Of a stretch of DNA of 64,000 nucleotides, positions 40,199-49,912 are shown piece by piece. The notes beneath the pieces were generated by a model. It was not told where the DNA came from and did not search any database. It worked only from the letters and a program-made list of their open reading frames with translations. Both the position numbers and the translations under genes were made by a program. Each line of letters begins with the position of its first letter. Position 1 is the first letter of the stretch. The stretch lies in contig NZ_LMLP01000003.1 in assembly GCF_001421965.1 (NCBI RefSeq), positions 70,093 through 134,092 of the forward strand, read 5' to 3'. Source of the stretch: Sphingomonas sp. Leaf67 (GTDB lineage: Bacteria > Pseudomonadota > Alphaproteobacteria > Sphingomonadales > Sphingomonadaceae).

Positions 40199-40284
40199 CC
40201 GCGCGGCAAGCGGGCATGTGCGGTTGAGATCGCGGGCGAGTCAGGCGGACGGTTTTTGCCGATCGCCGCTGTGCGCGCCGCTGC

Positions 40285-40743
40285 TCACGGTAGATGTGCG
40301 CGAACGGGCGCGGGGAACGGATGTAGCCGGGCTCGCTTGGCCGCCCGCTGGCACCGGGAATTGAACTGTTCGATATACCAGGTGCACGGCTTGTGGAGAT
40401 GGCTGCCCGTCATACAGAGGACGAGGACCGCCATGGCCGTCGCCCATAGCCGCACCGCATATCGTTTCGCGGCAGGCCGGGGAAGGATCCGGCCATCCTG
40501 CAGGCGCAGCGCCTTCTTGTCCCAGACCCGCCAGAGGAACAGGGCAAAGGGAGAGGTCGCGAACAACAGGACCAGCGCGCGTCCGGTCCAGAATGCACCG
40601 GGCAGGCGATCGAGCAACCACGCCAGCATCAGCGTGGTCGCAAGCAATGGCAGGCTCAGTCCACTGATGACCGGCCCGTAGGACGAGAACTCCTCGACAT
40701 CGAAGACTTCCCAGTCCTCATACGCCTCATCGTCCGGACGCAT
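40285..40743 (-). CDS. Hypothetical membrane protein
   Basis: 152 residues. An acidic N-terminus (DDEAYEDWEVFDVEEF) is followed by three hydrophobic segments (LSLPLLATTLMLAWLL, ALVLLFATSPFALFLWRVW, LWATAMAVLVLCMTG) and a basic tail. No family recognised. Its coding status is supported by the membrane pattern only. Confidence 0.5.
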   Translation of the reverse strand: MRPDDEAYEDWEVFDVEEFSSYGPVISGLSLPLLATTLMLAWLLDRLPGAFWTGRALVLLFATSPFALFLWRVWDKKALRLQDGRILPRPAAKRYAVRLWATAMAVLVLCMTGSHLHKPCTWYIEQFNSRCQRAAKRARLHPFPAPVRAHLP

Positions 40744-40787
40744 GTAACGGCGCGATCAGCGCGCGAACGCAGTACGAACGGCTGTCG

Positions 40788-40973
40788 TCAGATCGACTGC
40801 CACACCGCATAGCCGCTCAACAGCGCCGACGCCGATCCCGACATGCCGACCAGCAGATAGCCCATATAGGTCAGCATCGCCGGATTGGGCCGCTCCATCC
40901 GCTTGTTGCGCGCCGCGCCCGACAGCACGAAACTTGCCAACAATCCATAGGTGAACACTGCCGTCTCGACCAT
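40788..40973 (-). CDS. Small two-helix membrane protein
   Basis: 61 residues with two hydrophobic segments (VFTYGLLASFVLSGA, MLTYMGYLLVGMSGSASALL) separated by a charged NKRMERPN loop. Function unknown. The 198 bases between it and the ABC ATPase gene show no further convincing gene. Confidence 0.45.
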   Translation of the reverse strand: MVETAVFTYGLLASFVLSGAARNKRMERPNPAMLTYMGYLLVGMSGSASALLSGYAVWQSI

Positions 40974-41171
40974 CGCTCGCGCTATCCTTTGCCAGTGCGG
41001 GATGCCCCCCTGCTCTCCGCTGTCTGTCCTAAATCATAGCGCGATCGGACTAGCAAATGGTTAACCCGGAACCGATCGCCCGATTGAGGCGTTTCGTCGT
41101 GTTGGTTTTTAGTGCGGCAAAGACCCTTGTCCCCTGAGCTGACCGTTACCCGGTGCGACATCAGTATCAGG

Positions 41172-42263
41172 TTACGACGAAGCCCCGCCATCCGCCGCCA
41201 CCCCAGCGCGATCGAACACCAGCACCCGCGCCGGATCGGCGTACAGCGTCACCGCGCCCGTCACCGCATGATGCCCGTCCAGTTTCGCGCGAAATTCGCC
41301 GCCCGCCGCCAGCTGTCCGTAGAGATAGGTCGAATGCCCCAGCGCCTCGACCGCCTCGACTACCATCGGCAGCGCGACGCCGTCCGCCCCCGGCTGCAAC
41401 CGCAGATGCTCGGGCCGCAGCCCCAGCGTGACCGCGTCGCCCATCGCCAACGCCCCGCCACGATCGCACGCGATCCGCGCGCCGCCCGCCAGTTCGAACA
41501 GCGTCATCGCGCCCTCGCGCCCGATCACCGTCGCCGCCAACAGGTTGATCCGCGGCGACCCGATGAACCCCGCCGTGAAGACGTTGGCCGGCCGGTCGTA
41601 AATTTCCAGCGGGGTGCCGACCTGCGCGATCCGCCCCTTGTCGAGGATCACGAGCCGGTCGGCCAGCGTCATCGCCTCGACCTGATCGTGCGTCACATAG
41701 ATCATCGTACTGCCCAATCGCCGGTGCAGCGCCGCCAGTTCGTGCCGCATCCGCACCCGCAGATCGGCGTCGAGGTTCGACAGCGGTTCGTCGAACAGGA
41801 AGATCGCCGGATCGCGCACGATCGCCCGGCCGATCGCCACCCGCTGCCGCTGCCCGCCCGACAATTGGTGCGGCATCCGGTCGAGCAGCGCATCCAGTTC
41901 GAGGACCGTCGCGGCATGGTCGACGGCCTGCGCGATCGTCGCCTTGGGCGTGCCGATGTTCTTCAGCCCGAACGCCAGATTCTCGCGCACGGTCATGTGC
42001 GGGTACAGCGCGTAGGACTGGAACACCATCGCCACGCCGCGATCGGCGGCGGGGGCATGGGTCACGTCGCGGTCGCCGATGCGGATCGTGCCGTGGCTGA
42101 CGCTTTCGAGGCCGGCGATCATCCGCAGCACCGTCGACTTGCCGCAGCCCGACGACCCGACCAGCACGACGAACTCGCCCGACCGCACCTGCAGGTCGAT
42201 GTCGCGGATCGTCTCGACCCCGTCATAGGACTTGCCGAGTCCTTCGAGCACCAGTGCCGTCAT
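41172..42263 (-). CDS. Sugar ABC transporter ATPase (MalK/UgpC type)
   Basis: 363 residues. Walker [11 protein letters not shown]-loop [10 protein letters not shown], signature LSGGQRQR, Walker [13 protein letters not shown] and H-loop [10 protein letters not shown], then a TOBE/MalK regulatory domain from about 240. It powers the importer whose permeases and binding protein are on the opposite strand at 44.7-47.7 kb, since no other ATPase gene of this type is nearby. ATGA overlap with the lacI gene upstream makes regulator and ATPase one unit. Confidence 0.93.
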   Translation of the reverse strand: MTALVLEGLGKSYDGVETIRDIDLQVRSGEFVVLVGSSGCGKSTVLRMIAGLESVSHGTIRIGDRDVTHAPAADRGVAMVFQSYALYPHMTVRENLAFGLKNIGTPKATIAQAVDHAATVLELDALLDRMPHQLSGGQRQRVAIGRAIVRDPAIFLFDEPLSNLDADLRVRMRHELAALHRRLGSTMIYVTHDQVEAMTLADRLVILDKGRIAQVGTPLEIYDRPANVFTAGFIGSPRINLLAATVIGREGAMTLFELAGGARIACDRGGALAMGDAVTLGLRPEHLRLQPGADGVALPMVVEAVEALGHSTYLYGQLAAGGEFRAKLDGHHAVTGAVTLYADPARVLVFDRAGVAADGGASS

Positions 42264-43336
42264 GCGCAGGTCCCTTCCCAGGCGGCGGCGCTGCTGTCGC
42301 CGATCACGAATTCGGCCTCGATGCCGATCGGGGCGGCCCCGCCGTCGGTGTCGCAGAGCAGCCGTTCGGCGGCCTTGCGGCCTTTTTCGAAGGCATTCTG
42401 CCGTACCGTCGTCAGGCGCGGCCCATCGGCAACGCGCCCCGGCGGGTCGATTCCGTCATAGCCGGTCACCGACATCCGCCCCGGCACCGGCCGCCCCAGC
42501 GCTTCGCACGCCGTCATCACGCCATGCGCCAACCGGTCGGAGAAACAGACGATCGCGGTCAGGTCGCGTTGCCGCTGTAACAACCGGTCGACCGCGTCCG
42601 CGCCGCCTTCCTCCGAATTGCGCGTCTCGCATACGAGGATGCCGTGCCGGGCGATGCCGGCATCGTCGAAAGCGTCGCGACAGCCGAGAATGCGTTCATG
42701 GACGACGTAATTCTCGTCCGAGAAATCGCGGTCCAGCGCGTAGATCTCGCCATGATCCTCAGTCCAGGGAAAGGTGACGATCGCGATCCGGCGATGGCCG
42801 TGGTCGATCAGGTGCGACACCACCTGCCGCATCATCGCCCGGTCGTTGGTCCGTACGCTCGGCAGCCCCGGCGCATCGAAATCGACGACCACCGTCGGCA
42901 GGCCGCGCGCCAGCGCCTTGCGGATCGTTGGATTGCTCTTGTACGGTGCGTTCAGGATATAGCCGTCGACGATTGCCGTGAGCGTGTCGAGGCGTTCGGG
43001 ATGCCTGTCCTTCAGCGGGATCAGGACAATGTTGGCCCCTTCCTCCTCGCACACCGACGAGATGCCGCGCAGGAACGCGATGTCATGCGGATCGGTGAAG
43101 GCATAGCTCAGCTGGTCGTTGAACAGCACCCCGATCGCGCCGCATTGTCCGGTGCGCAGCGACCGTGCGGCGGGGTTCGGCCCTTCGTAGTGGACATGGC
43201 GGGCATGGGCGAAGATGCGGTCGCGCAGGTCTTTCGACACCTTTGCCGGGTTGTTATACGCATTCGACACCGACGTATGCGTGATGCCCAGATCGGCGGC
43301 GATCGATTTCAGCGTGGCGCGTTTGGGGCGCGGCAT
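42260..43336 (-). CDS. LacI-family transcriptional regulator
   Basis: 358 residues. N-terminal helix-turn-helix and hinge ([20 protein letters not shown]), then a periplasmic-binding-protein-like effector domain. The start at 43336 is preceded by GGAGAG. It should repress the divergent sugar operon and its own unit through the operator at 43411, and the TonB receptor through a related site at 40179. The effector is probably the transported oligosaccharide or a product of it. Confidence 0.93.
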   Translation of the reverse strand: MPRPKRATLKSIAADLGITHTSVSNAYNNPAKVSKDLRDRIFAHARHVHYEGPNPAARSLRTGQCGAIGVLFNDQLSYAFTDPHDIAFLRGISSVCEEEGANIVLIPLKDRHPERLDTLTAIVDGYILNAPYKSNPTIRKALARGLPTVVVDFDAPGLPSVRTNDRAMMRQVVSHLIDHGHRRIAIVTFPWTEDHGEIYALDRDFSDENYVVHERILGCRDAFDDAGIARHGILVCETRNSEEGGADAVDRLLQRQRDLTAIVCFSDRLAHGVMTACEALGRPVPGRMSVTGYDGIDPPGRVADGPRLTTVRQNAFEKGRKAAERLLCDTDGGAAPIGIEAEFVIGDSSAAAWEGTCA

Positions 43337-43390
43337 GGCATTCTCTCCAGTCGGCCGTTCCGCCGGTTGGCCCCTGCCTACCGCGCCGCC

Positions 43391-43426
43391 TTGACAGCCG
43401 CAACTGCCAATGTTTAACGATAAACC
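43391..43426 (+). promoter_or_regulatory. Promoter and LacI-type operator of the ABC/GH130 operon
   Basis: TTGACA at 43391-43396 is a good -35 box. TGTTTAACGATAAACC at 43411-43426 covers the expected -10 region and has GTTTA/TAAAC arms around ACGA, so binding would block RNA polymerase. The core matches the site at 40179-40198. Confidence 0.65.
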
Positions 43427-43466
43427 CGCACCTCGAAACGGGGGCGGTGGAGAGGAACGGCCGCTT

Positions 43467-44726
43467 GTGAAGACGACCCTGCGCATTGGCGCGGCCGCGC
43501 TGCTAGCCCTTGCCATCCCCTTGCCGGGCGGGGCGGTCGCGCAATCGATTGCAGCGCCGACGCGACCAGCGATACGTGGCAACTTCGTCCACTTCGACCA
43601 CCTCTATGCCGAACGCGACCTCAACGGCGAACGCGTCGGCATCCTGCATATCTATAGCGAAGCCCCCGACTATCGCTTCGCCATCGAACCGCGCGAAGGC
43701 TATACCTGCGTCGATGATGTGGCGCGGGGCATCGTCCTGCTGACCGCCACCAACCCGGATGCGAAGCGGCGGCACCAGATCGAGATGCTGACCCGCTTCG
43801 TCCTGCAAATGCAGGCGGAGAACGGTTATTTCCACAATTTCCTGTGGGGCGATGGTCGCATCAATCGCGACTATCGCACCTCGCTCGCCGAGCTGAACTG
43901 GTGGTCGCTCCGCGCGCTGTGGGGGCTGGAGGCGGCGCTGCCGCACCTTGCCCCCGACACTGCCGCGCGCGCCCGCACTGCCGCCGACCGCCTCGTCGCG
44001 AACCTGCAGCGCGACCTGCCCGTCAGCGCCAGCGGCACGACGACGGTGGCCGGACTGACCGTCCCGACATGGCTGCCGCTCGAATCGGGTGCCGATGCCG
44101 GATCGGTCGCGCTGCTCGGCCTGCTGCCGCACTGGCAACGCACACGCGACCCCGCGACCCGCGCCCTGATCGGACGGATCGGCGACGGGCTGGTCGCGAT
44201 GCAGGCGGGCGATGCCAGGCGCTTCCCCCACGGCGCGTTCCTCAGCTGGCAGAATCGCTGGCACGCGTGGGGCAATGCGCAGGCCTATGCGCTGCTGCGC
44301 GCCGGCAAGCTGCTGGGACGCGCCGACTTCACGGCCAGCGCCTTGCGCGAGGTCGATCATTTCTATCCCTGGCTGCTCAAGACGGGCATGCGCTCCGCCT
44401 TCGCGCTGCAAAAGGACGGGCAGGGGTTCAAAGCGGTCGAGGCCGAACGTTTTCCGCAGATCGCCTATGGTATCACCCCGATGATCCTCGCCGCGACCGA
44501 GGCGCATCGCCAGACCGGGGAAGGGCGCTATCAGTTGCTGGCGCAGCGTCTGGGGACGTGGTTCACCGGGCGCAACGATGCCCGACGCGTGATGTACGAT
44601 CCCGCCGCCGGCCGCGGCTATGACGGGATCATCGCCCCGGGCAAGATCAACCCGAACGCCGGTGCGGAGTCGACCATCGAGGGGCTGTTCGCCGCCACCG
44701 CGCTCGCCGGAACGCCGCTGCCATGA
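43467..44726 (+). CDS. Secreted (alpha/alpha)-toroid-like carbohydrate-active protein
   Basis: 419 residues from GTG 43467 with GGAGAGGAA upstream. A signal peptide (LRIGAAALLALAIPLPGGAVAQ) is followed by helical repeats with aromatic/acidic motifs (GYTCVDDVARGIVLLT, MQAENGYFHNFLW, SLAELNWWSLRALWGLE, NRWHAWGNAQAYALL) resembling (alpha/alpha)6 glycosidases. The D-D pair in CVDDVARG may be catalytic. Family not firmly recognised. It is first in the operon with a sugar ABC importer and GH130 enzyme, so it probably processes the glycan in the periplasm. Overlaps the next gene by ATGA. Confidence 0.72.
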   Translation: MKTTLRIGAAALLALAIPLPGGAVAQSIAAPTRPAIRGNFVHFDHLYAERDLNGERVGILHIYSEAPDYRFAIEPREGYTCVDDVARGIVLLTATNPDAKRRHQIEMLTRFVLQMQAENGYFHNFLWGDGRINRDYRTSLAELNWWSLRALWGLEAALPHLAPDTAARARTAADRLVANLQRDLPVSASGTTTVAGLTVPTWLPLESGADAGSVALLGLLPHWQRTRDPATRALIGRIGDGLVAMQAGDARRFPHGAFLSWQNRWHAWGNAQAYALLRAGKLLGRADFTASALREVDHFYPWLLKTGMRSAFALQKDGQGFKAVEAERFPQIAYGITPMILAATEAHRQTGEGRYQLLAQRLGTWFTGRNDARRVMYDPAAGRGYDGIIAPGKINPNAGAESTIEGLFAATALAGTPLP

Positions 44727-46006
44727 CCAGCAGGCGCGACGCCCTGCTGCTGGCGCTGGGCGGTGCGGCGCTGCTGGCCGGATGCGGGCAACCGCGCAGC
44801 GAACGGCGCACCGACCGCATCCGGCTCTGGGTCGCGCCCAATGCGGCGGAGGAGGGATTCTGGAAGATCGCCGTGGCGAAATGGAACGCCGCGCGGATCG
44901 GCCTGCCGGTCGAGTTCACGACCATCCCGACCGCCGGCAATTCGGAGGATACGGTGTTGTCGGCGCTGGTCGCCGGCACCGAACCCGATCTGTGCACCAA
45001 CGTCTTTTCAGGGTTCGCGGTACAGTTGGCCGCGCTGGGACAGGTCGCCAATCTCGCGGCGATGCCGGGCTATGATGCGTTGCTCGACCGGCGACACATG
45101 CGATCGATCATGGCGGGATGGGAACAGGGCGGGCAGGTCGTGGCGCTGCCGATCTATTCCAGCCCGACGCTGATCTGGTGGCGGGCCGACCTGCTCGAAG
45201 CCAACGGCCTGTCGGCACCACCCGCGACCTATGCCGACGTCTATCGCTTTTGCGAACGCTATGCCGTGCGCGGCACGCGCTACGGGATGCAGGTCGTCGC
45301 CGGGCGCGCGTGGCAGGACCGCTGGTTCGACTATATCTCCTATTACTATGCCGCATCGGGCGGGCAGCCGTACCTCGCCGGTAACAAGGCGCTCTACGAC
45401 AATCCGGCGGGGTTGCAGGCGGCGGGGTTCATCGACCGCATGTATCGACAGGGCTGGACCGCGCTCGACTTCGATGCCGAGGAGCCGCTGGTGTCGGGCC
45501 TTGCCGCCGGTGCGGTACGCGGGCCGTGGGATGTCGAGCGGTTCGCGAACATCTATCCCGAGACGCTGGCGCGGATCGCGGTCGGGCCGATGATCGCGGA
45601 AGGCCCGTCGACGGGCACGCGATCGACCTTTTCCGACAGCAAGGGCGTCGTCCTCTTCCGCAACAGCCGCGTGCAGCGCGAGGCGTTCGCGTTCCTGAGC
45701 TGGGCGCTGGGCGACGAGGCGCTCAACCTGTTGTGGCTCCGGCGCACCGGCCTGTCGCCCGCGCGTGACGACCTGCTGACCAATCCCGCCTTTGCCGATT
45801 ATTATCGCGGCAACGCCCTTGCCCGCGCCTATGCGAACCATGTCGCGACCGCCCGGCCGCCCGCGCTGTCCGAACATACCATCGATATCCAGAAGATCAT
45901 GAGCGCAAGGCTGGTCGAGCCGCTGATGCTGGGCGCGACCAGCCCCGCCGCCGCACTCGCCGATGCGGTCGCGCGGACGAACCGGATGCTGGAGGTGCAG
46001 GGATGA
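44723..46006 (+). CDS. ABC transporter sugar-binding lipoprotein
   Basis: 427 residues of the family-1 solute-binding proteins. The lipoprotein signal has twin arginines (TSRRDALLLALGGAALLAGC). The mature part has IRLWVAPNAAEEGFW, a strand typical of oligosaccharide-binding proteins, and the ligand-side motif YSSPTLIWWRADLLE. It delivers substrate to the two permeases encoded next. Start ATG overlaps the previous stop; its own stop overlaps the next start. Confidence 0.9.
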   Translation: MTSRRDALLLALGGAALLAGCGQPRSERRTDRIRLWVAPNAAEEGFWKIAVAKWNAARIGLPVEFTTIPTAGNSEDTVLSALVAGTEPDLCTNVFSGFAVQLAALGQVANLAAMPGYDALLDRRHMRSIMAGWEQGGQVVALPIYSSPTLIWWRADLLEANGLSAPPATYADVYRFCERYAVRGTRYGMQVVAGRAWQDRWFDYISYYYAASGGQPYLAGNKALYDNPAGLQAAGFIDRMYRQGWTALDFDAEEPLVSGLAAGAVRGPWDVERFANIYPETLARIAVGPMIAEGPSTGTRSTFSDSKGVVLFRNSRVQREAFAFLSWALGDEALNLLWLRRTGLSPARDDLLTNPAFADYYRGNALARAYANHVATARPPALSEHTIDIQKIMSARLVEPLMLGATSPAAALADAVARTNRMLEVQG

Positions 46007-46884
46007 AGCAACGAACCGCCTTGTCGCGCGAAGCGGTGATCGGGCTGTCGCTGGCCGGTGCCTATCTGGCCTTCACCGCCGTGTTCTGGGCCTATCCCTT
46101 TTTCTGGCTGGCCAGACTGTCGGTGACGCAGTGGCGGTTCTTCGACGAACCGGTGTTCACGGGCGCGCGCAACCTGTTGCTGACGGTGCAGGACCCGCAA
46201 TTCCTGCAGGCGCTGTGGAATGTCGTGCGGTTCTTGGGCATGTACCTGCCGATCGCGTTCGGCGGGGCGCTGATCGTCGCGTTCGGGTTGCAGCATGTCG
46301 GGCGGGGCAAGGCGTTCGTGGCGCTGTGTTTCCTGCTGTCGAACGTGTCGTCGGGGGTCGCGCTGTCGCTGGTGTTCGCGAAGGTGTTCAGCTCGACCGG
46401 ACCGCTCAACACGATGTTGTTCGATCTGGCAGGGGTGCGGGTGCCGTGGACCAACGACCCGACGCTGGCGATGCTGGCGATCGCGCTGGTCGTGGCGTGG
46501 AAGTTCGTCGGCTATTACGGGCTGATCCTCTATTCGGGGCTGCTCGCGATCCCGAAGGAAATCTATGACGCGGCGCGGCTCGACCATGCCGGGCCGTGGA
46601 CGCGGCTGACGCGGATCACGCTGCCGATGATGAACCCGCAGCTGATGATGGTGCTGACCTTCGCGATCCTCGTATCGTTCGGGTTGTTCACCGAACCGTT
46701 CATCATCACCGGCGGCGGCCCCAGCGACAGCACGGCGACGCCGCAGATGATGATCTACGAAACCGCGTTCCGCCGCCTGCAACCCAGCCATGCGGCGATG
46801 ATGAGCATCCTCGTCGCGCTGGTTACCTATGCGCTGGTGCAGCTTGCCCGGCGGCTGTTCGAACGAAAGGTCGTGCTGGCATGA
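46003..46884 (+). CDS. Sugar ABC transporter permease (MalF/UgpA type)
   Basis: 293 residues with six membrane helices. The cytoplasmic EAA loop EIYDAARLDHAGPWTRL docks onto the ATPase. It overlaps the binding-protein gene and the second permease gene by four bases each. Confidence 0.92.
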   Translation: MKQRTALSREAVIGLSLAGAYLAFTAVFWAYPFFWLARLSVTQWRFFDEPVFTGARNLLLTVQDPQFLQALWNVVRFLGMYLPIAFGGALIVAFGLQHVGRGKAFVALCFLLSNVSSGVALSLVFAKVFSSTGPLNTMLFDLAGVRVPWTNDPTLAMLAIALVVAWKFVGYYGLILYSGLLAIPKEIYDAARLDHAGPWTRLTRITLPMMNPQLMMVLTFAILVSFGLFTEPFIITGGGPSDSTATPQMMIYETAFRRLQPSHAAMMSILVALVTYALVQLARRLFERKVVLA

Positions 46885-47729
46885 CGCGCATCCGGGTGTT
46901 CCTTGGCAAGCGCAGCATCGGCGGATGGGCGGCGGTGATCGCCATCTATGCGCTGGCGCTGACCTGGCTGTACCCGTTCGCATGGATGGTCGCCGCGTCG
47001 CTCAAACCCGCCGCGCAGATCTACAATACCGGCCTGTTCGAGGGCGATTTCACGCTCGACAATTTCGCGTTCCTGTTCGCGACCGCCGACAAGCTCGACC
47101 GGCCGTTCCTAGGCGCGCTGGGCGTGTCGGCGGTGGTGACGCTGACGGTCACCGCATCGGTGCTGCTGACCTCGGCCTTCATCGCCTTCGCGCTGGCGCG
47201 GATGCGGTTTCCGGGGCGCAAACTGTTCGGCGATTTCCTGCTGCTGCAAATGGTCATCCCGACCAGCATGTTCATCTTGCCGCTGTTCGTGCTGGTGAAG
47301 GAAATGGGGCTGCTCAATTCGCTGGCGGCGTTGATCCTGCCGTCGATGATGTCGGGCTGGGGCATCTACATGATGTCGCAGTCGTTCCGGACCATGCCCG
47401 AGGAATATTTCGACGCGGCGCGGCTCGACCGCGCCAGCCTGTGGCAGACAGTGTTGAACATCGTCGTCCCGCTCAACAAATCGATCATCGCCATCGTCGC
47501 GCTGTTCACCTTCACGGGCACATGGGACAATTTCCTGTGGCCGCTGATTGCGATCTCCGACACCGACCGGATGCCGTTGTCGGTGCTGCTGGCGACGTTC
47601 AGCAAGCAATATGGCGGCTATGCCGGGCCGGTGATGGCGGGCGCGGTGTTGCAGACGCTGCCGCTGGTGCTGCTGTTCCTGCTGTTCCGCCGGCATTTCC
47701 TGCAGGGTATGTCGCTGTCGCTCAAATGA
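46881..47729 (+). CDS. Sugar ABC transporter permease (MalG/UgpE type)
   Basis: 282 residues, six membrane helices, EAA loop EYFDAARLDRASLWQTV and the usual TWDNFLWPLI motif of MalG-type subunits. It pairs with the preceding permease in the inner membrane. Start ATG at 46881 overlaps the previous stop. Confidence 0.92.
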   Translation: MTRIRVFLGKRSIGGWAAVIAIYALALTWLYPFAWMVAASLKPAAQIYNTGLFEGDFTLDNFAFLFATADKLDRPFLGALGVSAVVTLTVTASVLLTSAFIAFALARMRFPGRKLFGDFLLLQMVIPTSMFILPLFVLVKEMGLLNSLAALILPSMMSGWGIYMMSQSFRTMPEEYFDAARLDRASLWQTVLNIVVPLNKSIIAIVALFTFTGTWDNFLWPLIAISDTDRMPLSVLLATFSKQYGGYAGPVMAGAVLQTLPLVLLFLLFRRHFLQGMSLSLK

Positions 47730-47741
47730 GAAGGTTTCCGC

Positions 47742-48800
47742 ATGTTGCAGCGTGATCCGCGCAATCCCGTCGTCACGCCCGAAATGGTCCGGCCGAGCCG
47801 CCCCGAATGGCGGGTCGACGGCAGTTTCAATGCCGGCGTCACCCGCTTCGGTGACGAGACGATCCTGCTGGTGCGGATCGCCGAGAGCGTCGTCACCGAC
47901 GATCCCGACACGGTGATCGTGCCGCTGCTGGAGGAGGTGGACGGCGCATGGACCTGCACGACCCGCAGCTTCCGTCGAGACGATCCGGCCTATGACTTTG
48001 CCGACCCGCGCATGGTGCGCTCGCGCGCCGATCCGCGCGACGTGTTCCTCACTTCGCTGTCGCACCTTCGCCTTGCCCGCAGCCGCGACGGGGTAACGTT
48101 CGAGGTCGACGACGCGCCGTTCCTGTTCCCCGCCGACCGCAGCGAACGCTTCGGGTGCGAGGATGCACGGATCACGCAGATCGAGGGGCGCTGGTACATC
48201 AACTATACCGCCGTTTCCGATCTCGGCATCGCCACCGCGCTGGCCGTGACCGACGATTTCGTCTTCGTCGAGCGGATCGGCATCATCCACGCCCCCGACA
48301 ATCGCGACGTGTGCCTGTTCCCGCGCAAGGTTGGCGGGCACTATTGGTGCCTGCATCGCCCGGCACCGCTGCACCTCGGCACGCCCGAAATCTGGATCGC
48401 GACGTCGCCCGACCTGCTGCACTGGGGCGATCACCGCCATCTGGCCGGACGGACCAGCGCCGTATGGGAGGCGATGAAGATCGGCGGAGGCGCGCAGATG
48501 ATTGAGACCGATCGCGGGTGGCTGCAAATCTATCACGGGGTCGATGCCGATCAGCGCTACAGCCTCGGCGCGCTGCTGCTCGACCTCGACGATCCGCGGA
48601 TCGTGCGGGCGCGGTTGGACCGGGCGCTGGCGATACCGGACGAAGCCTATGAACGCACCGGCTTTTTCGACAATGTGCTGTTCAGTTGCGGCGCGCTGGT
48701 CGAGGGCGATACGCTGCGTGTCTATTACGGCGCGGCCGACCGGGTGATGGCGCTGGGCACGGTGTCGCTGGCGGCCTTGTGGCAGGCGATGGGGGTTTGA
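47742..48800 (+). CDS. Glycoside hydrolase family 130 protein (mannoside phosphorylase-like)
   Basis: 352-residue cytoplasmic five-bladed propeller enzyme. Motifs NAGVTRFGDETILLVR, FGCEDARITQIEGRWYI and, later, HYWCLHRP follow the GH130 pattern. Members split beta-mannosides (for example beta-1,4-mannosyl-glucose, mannosyl-GlcNAc or beta-1,2-mannobiose) using phosphate, or in some subgroups water. The substrate subgroup cannot be set by eye. Downstream of the importer by 12 bases, so it probably acts on the imported oligosaccharide. Confidence 0.88.
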   Translation: MLQRDPRNPVVTPEMVRPSRPEWRVDGSFNAGVTRFGDETILLVRIAESVVTDDPDTVIVPLLEEVDGAWTCTTRSFRRDDPAYDFADPRMVRSRADPRDVFLTSLSHLRLARSRDGVTFEVDDAPFLFPADRSERFGCEDARITQIEGRWYINYTAVSDLGIATALAVTDDFVFVERIGIIHAPDNRDVCLFPRKVGGHYWCLHRPAPLHLGTPEIWIATSPDLLHWGDHRHLAGRTSAVWEAMKIGGGAQMIETDRGWLQIYHGVDADQRYSLGALLLDLDDPRIVRARLDRALAIPDEAYERTGFFDNVLFSCGALVEGDTLRVYYGAADRVMALGTVSLAALWQAMGV

Positions 48801-48814
48801 TTTCGCGCCCGAGC

Positions 48815-48896
48815 GTACTCCCGCGCAGGCGGGAGTCCAGGGCCAAGCAACGTAGCGCCCGTTCGGGGCCCTGGACCCCCGCCTGCGCGGGGGTAC
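48815..48896. repeat. REP-like inverted repeat, type 1 copy B
   Basis: Two 30-base inverted arms (48815-48844 and 48867-48896) with two mismatches share the core CCCGCGCAGGCGGG with the copy at 12411-12504. The element lies within an operon, between the GH130 and DUF1861 genes, where the mRNA hairpin could attenuate or stabilise. Confidence 0.82.
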
Positions 48897-48919
48897 GGAA
48901 GAGAGACAGGACAATACCC

Positions 48920-49912
48920 ATGCACCATGACAGCATCCCCCGCGTCAAAACCCGCCATGCCGCCTTCGCCGCCGACCCGCCGCGGGGGCGGACGGGCAAG
49001 CTGGCGTTCGCCGGGGTCGACGGGCTCGACGTCTACAACATCTCCGCGCCGTTCCGCGTCGGCGGGCGCACCGTTATCGCCGGGCGGGTCGAGGCGCGCG
49101 ACAGCGAACATTCGACCGCGATCTTCTTCGAGGAGGCCGACGGCGTCTGGCACCCGATCGACGGCGCACCGCGCCTTGCGTTGCAGGACCCGTTCGTGAC
49201 CTTCATCGGCGGCGAACTCGTGTTCGGCGGGGTCGAGGTCCGCTTCGGCGTGGGCGAGCCCGAATGGTGGACGGTCTTCTATCGCGGCAGCGACCTGTTC
49301 GACCTGAAACCCTTCTTCGCCGGGCCGCTGGGGATGAAGGACATCCGGCTGTGCGAACTGGCCGACGGCCGGGTCGCGGTGTTCACCCGCCCGCGCGGGG
49401 CCAAGGGCGGACGCGGCACGATCGGCTATACCGAGGTCGCCTCGCTCGACGCGCTGACCGTCGAGGCGATCGACGCCGCGTCGATGCTGGCGGGCATGTT
49501 CCATCCGCTCGACTGGGGCGGGGTCAACGAAGCGCATCTGCTGGCCAATGGCGAGATCGGGTTGATCGCGCATATCGCCTATTTCGAGGACGATACGATC
49601 TATAGCGCGCGGCATTATTATGCGGTGTCGTTCGTGTTCGATCCGGCGAGCCGCCAGTGGCGCGACCTGCGCATCCTCGCCGGGCGCGACCAGTTCGGGC
49701 CGGGCGCGGCGAAGCGGCCCGACCTTACCGATGTCGTGTTTTCGTCGGGCATCGAGCGCATCGGCGCGGTCACGCGGCTCTATGCCGGCACGTCGGATGC
49801 CGAGGCGCATTGGGTCGAGATCGCCTATCCCTTCGACGTACGGCTGGCCGGGGAGGCGACGACCATCGATGCGCCGCAGTTGATCGCCGCGCCGCAGCGG
49901 TTACAGGCATGA
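48920..49912 (+). CDS. DUF1861 family protein
   Basis: 330 residues with repeated beta-propeller-like strands (VYNISAPFRVGGRTVIAGRVE, KDIRLCELADGRVAVFTRP, GGVNEAHLLANGEIGLIAH). The plan resembles DUF1861, related in fold to GH130/GH43-type five-bladed propellers; activity unknown. ATG 48920 has GAGAGACAGG upstream. Its position after GH130 suggests a related sugar-processing role. Overlaps the aldo/keto reductase by ATGA. Confidence 0.78.
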   Translation: MHHDSIPRVKTRHAAFAADPPRGRTGKLAFAGVDGLDVYNISAPFRVGGRTVIAGRVEARDSEHSTAIFFEEADGVWHPIDGAPRLALQDPFVTFIGGELVFGGVEVRFGVGEPEWWTVFYRGSDLFDLKPFFAGPLGMKDIRLCELADGRVAVFTRPRGAKGGRGTIGYTEVASLDALTVEAIDAASMLAGMFHPLDWGGVNEAHLLANGEIGLIAHIAYFEDDTIYSARHYYAVSFVFDPASRQWRDLRILAGRDQFGPGAAKRPDLTDVVFSSGIERIGAVTRLYAGTSDAEAHWVEIAYPFDVRLAGEATTIDAPQLIAAPQRLQA

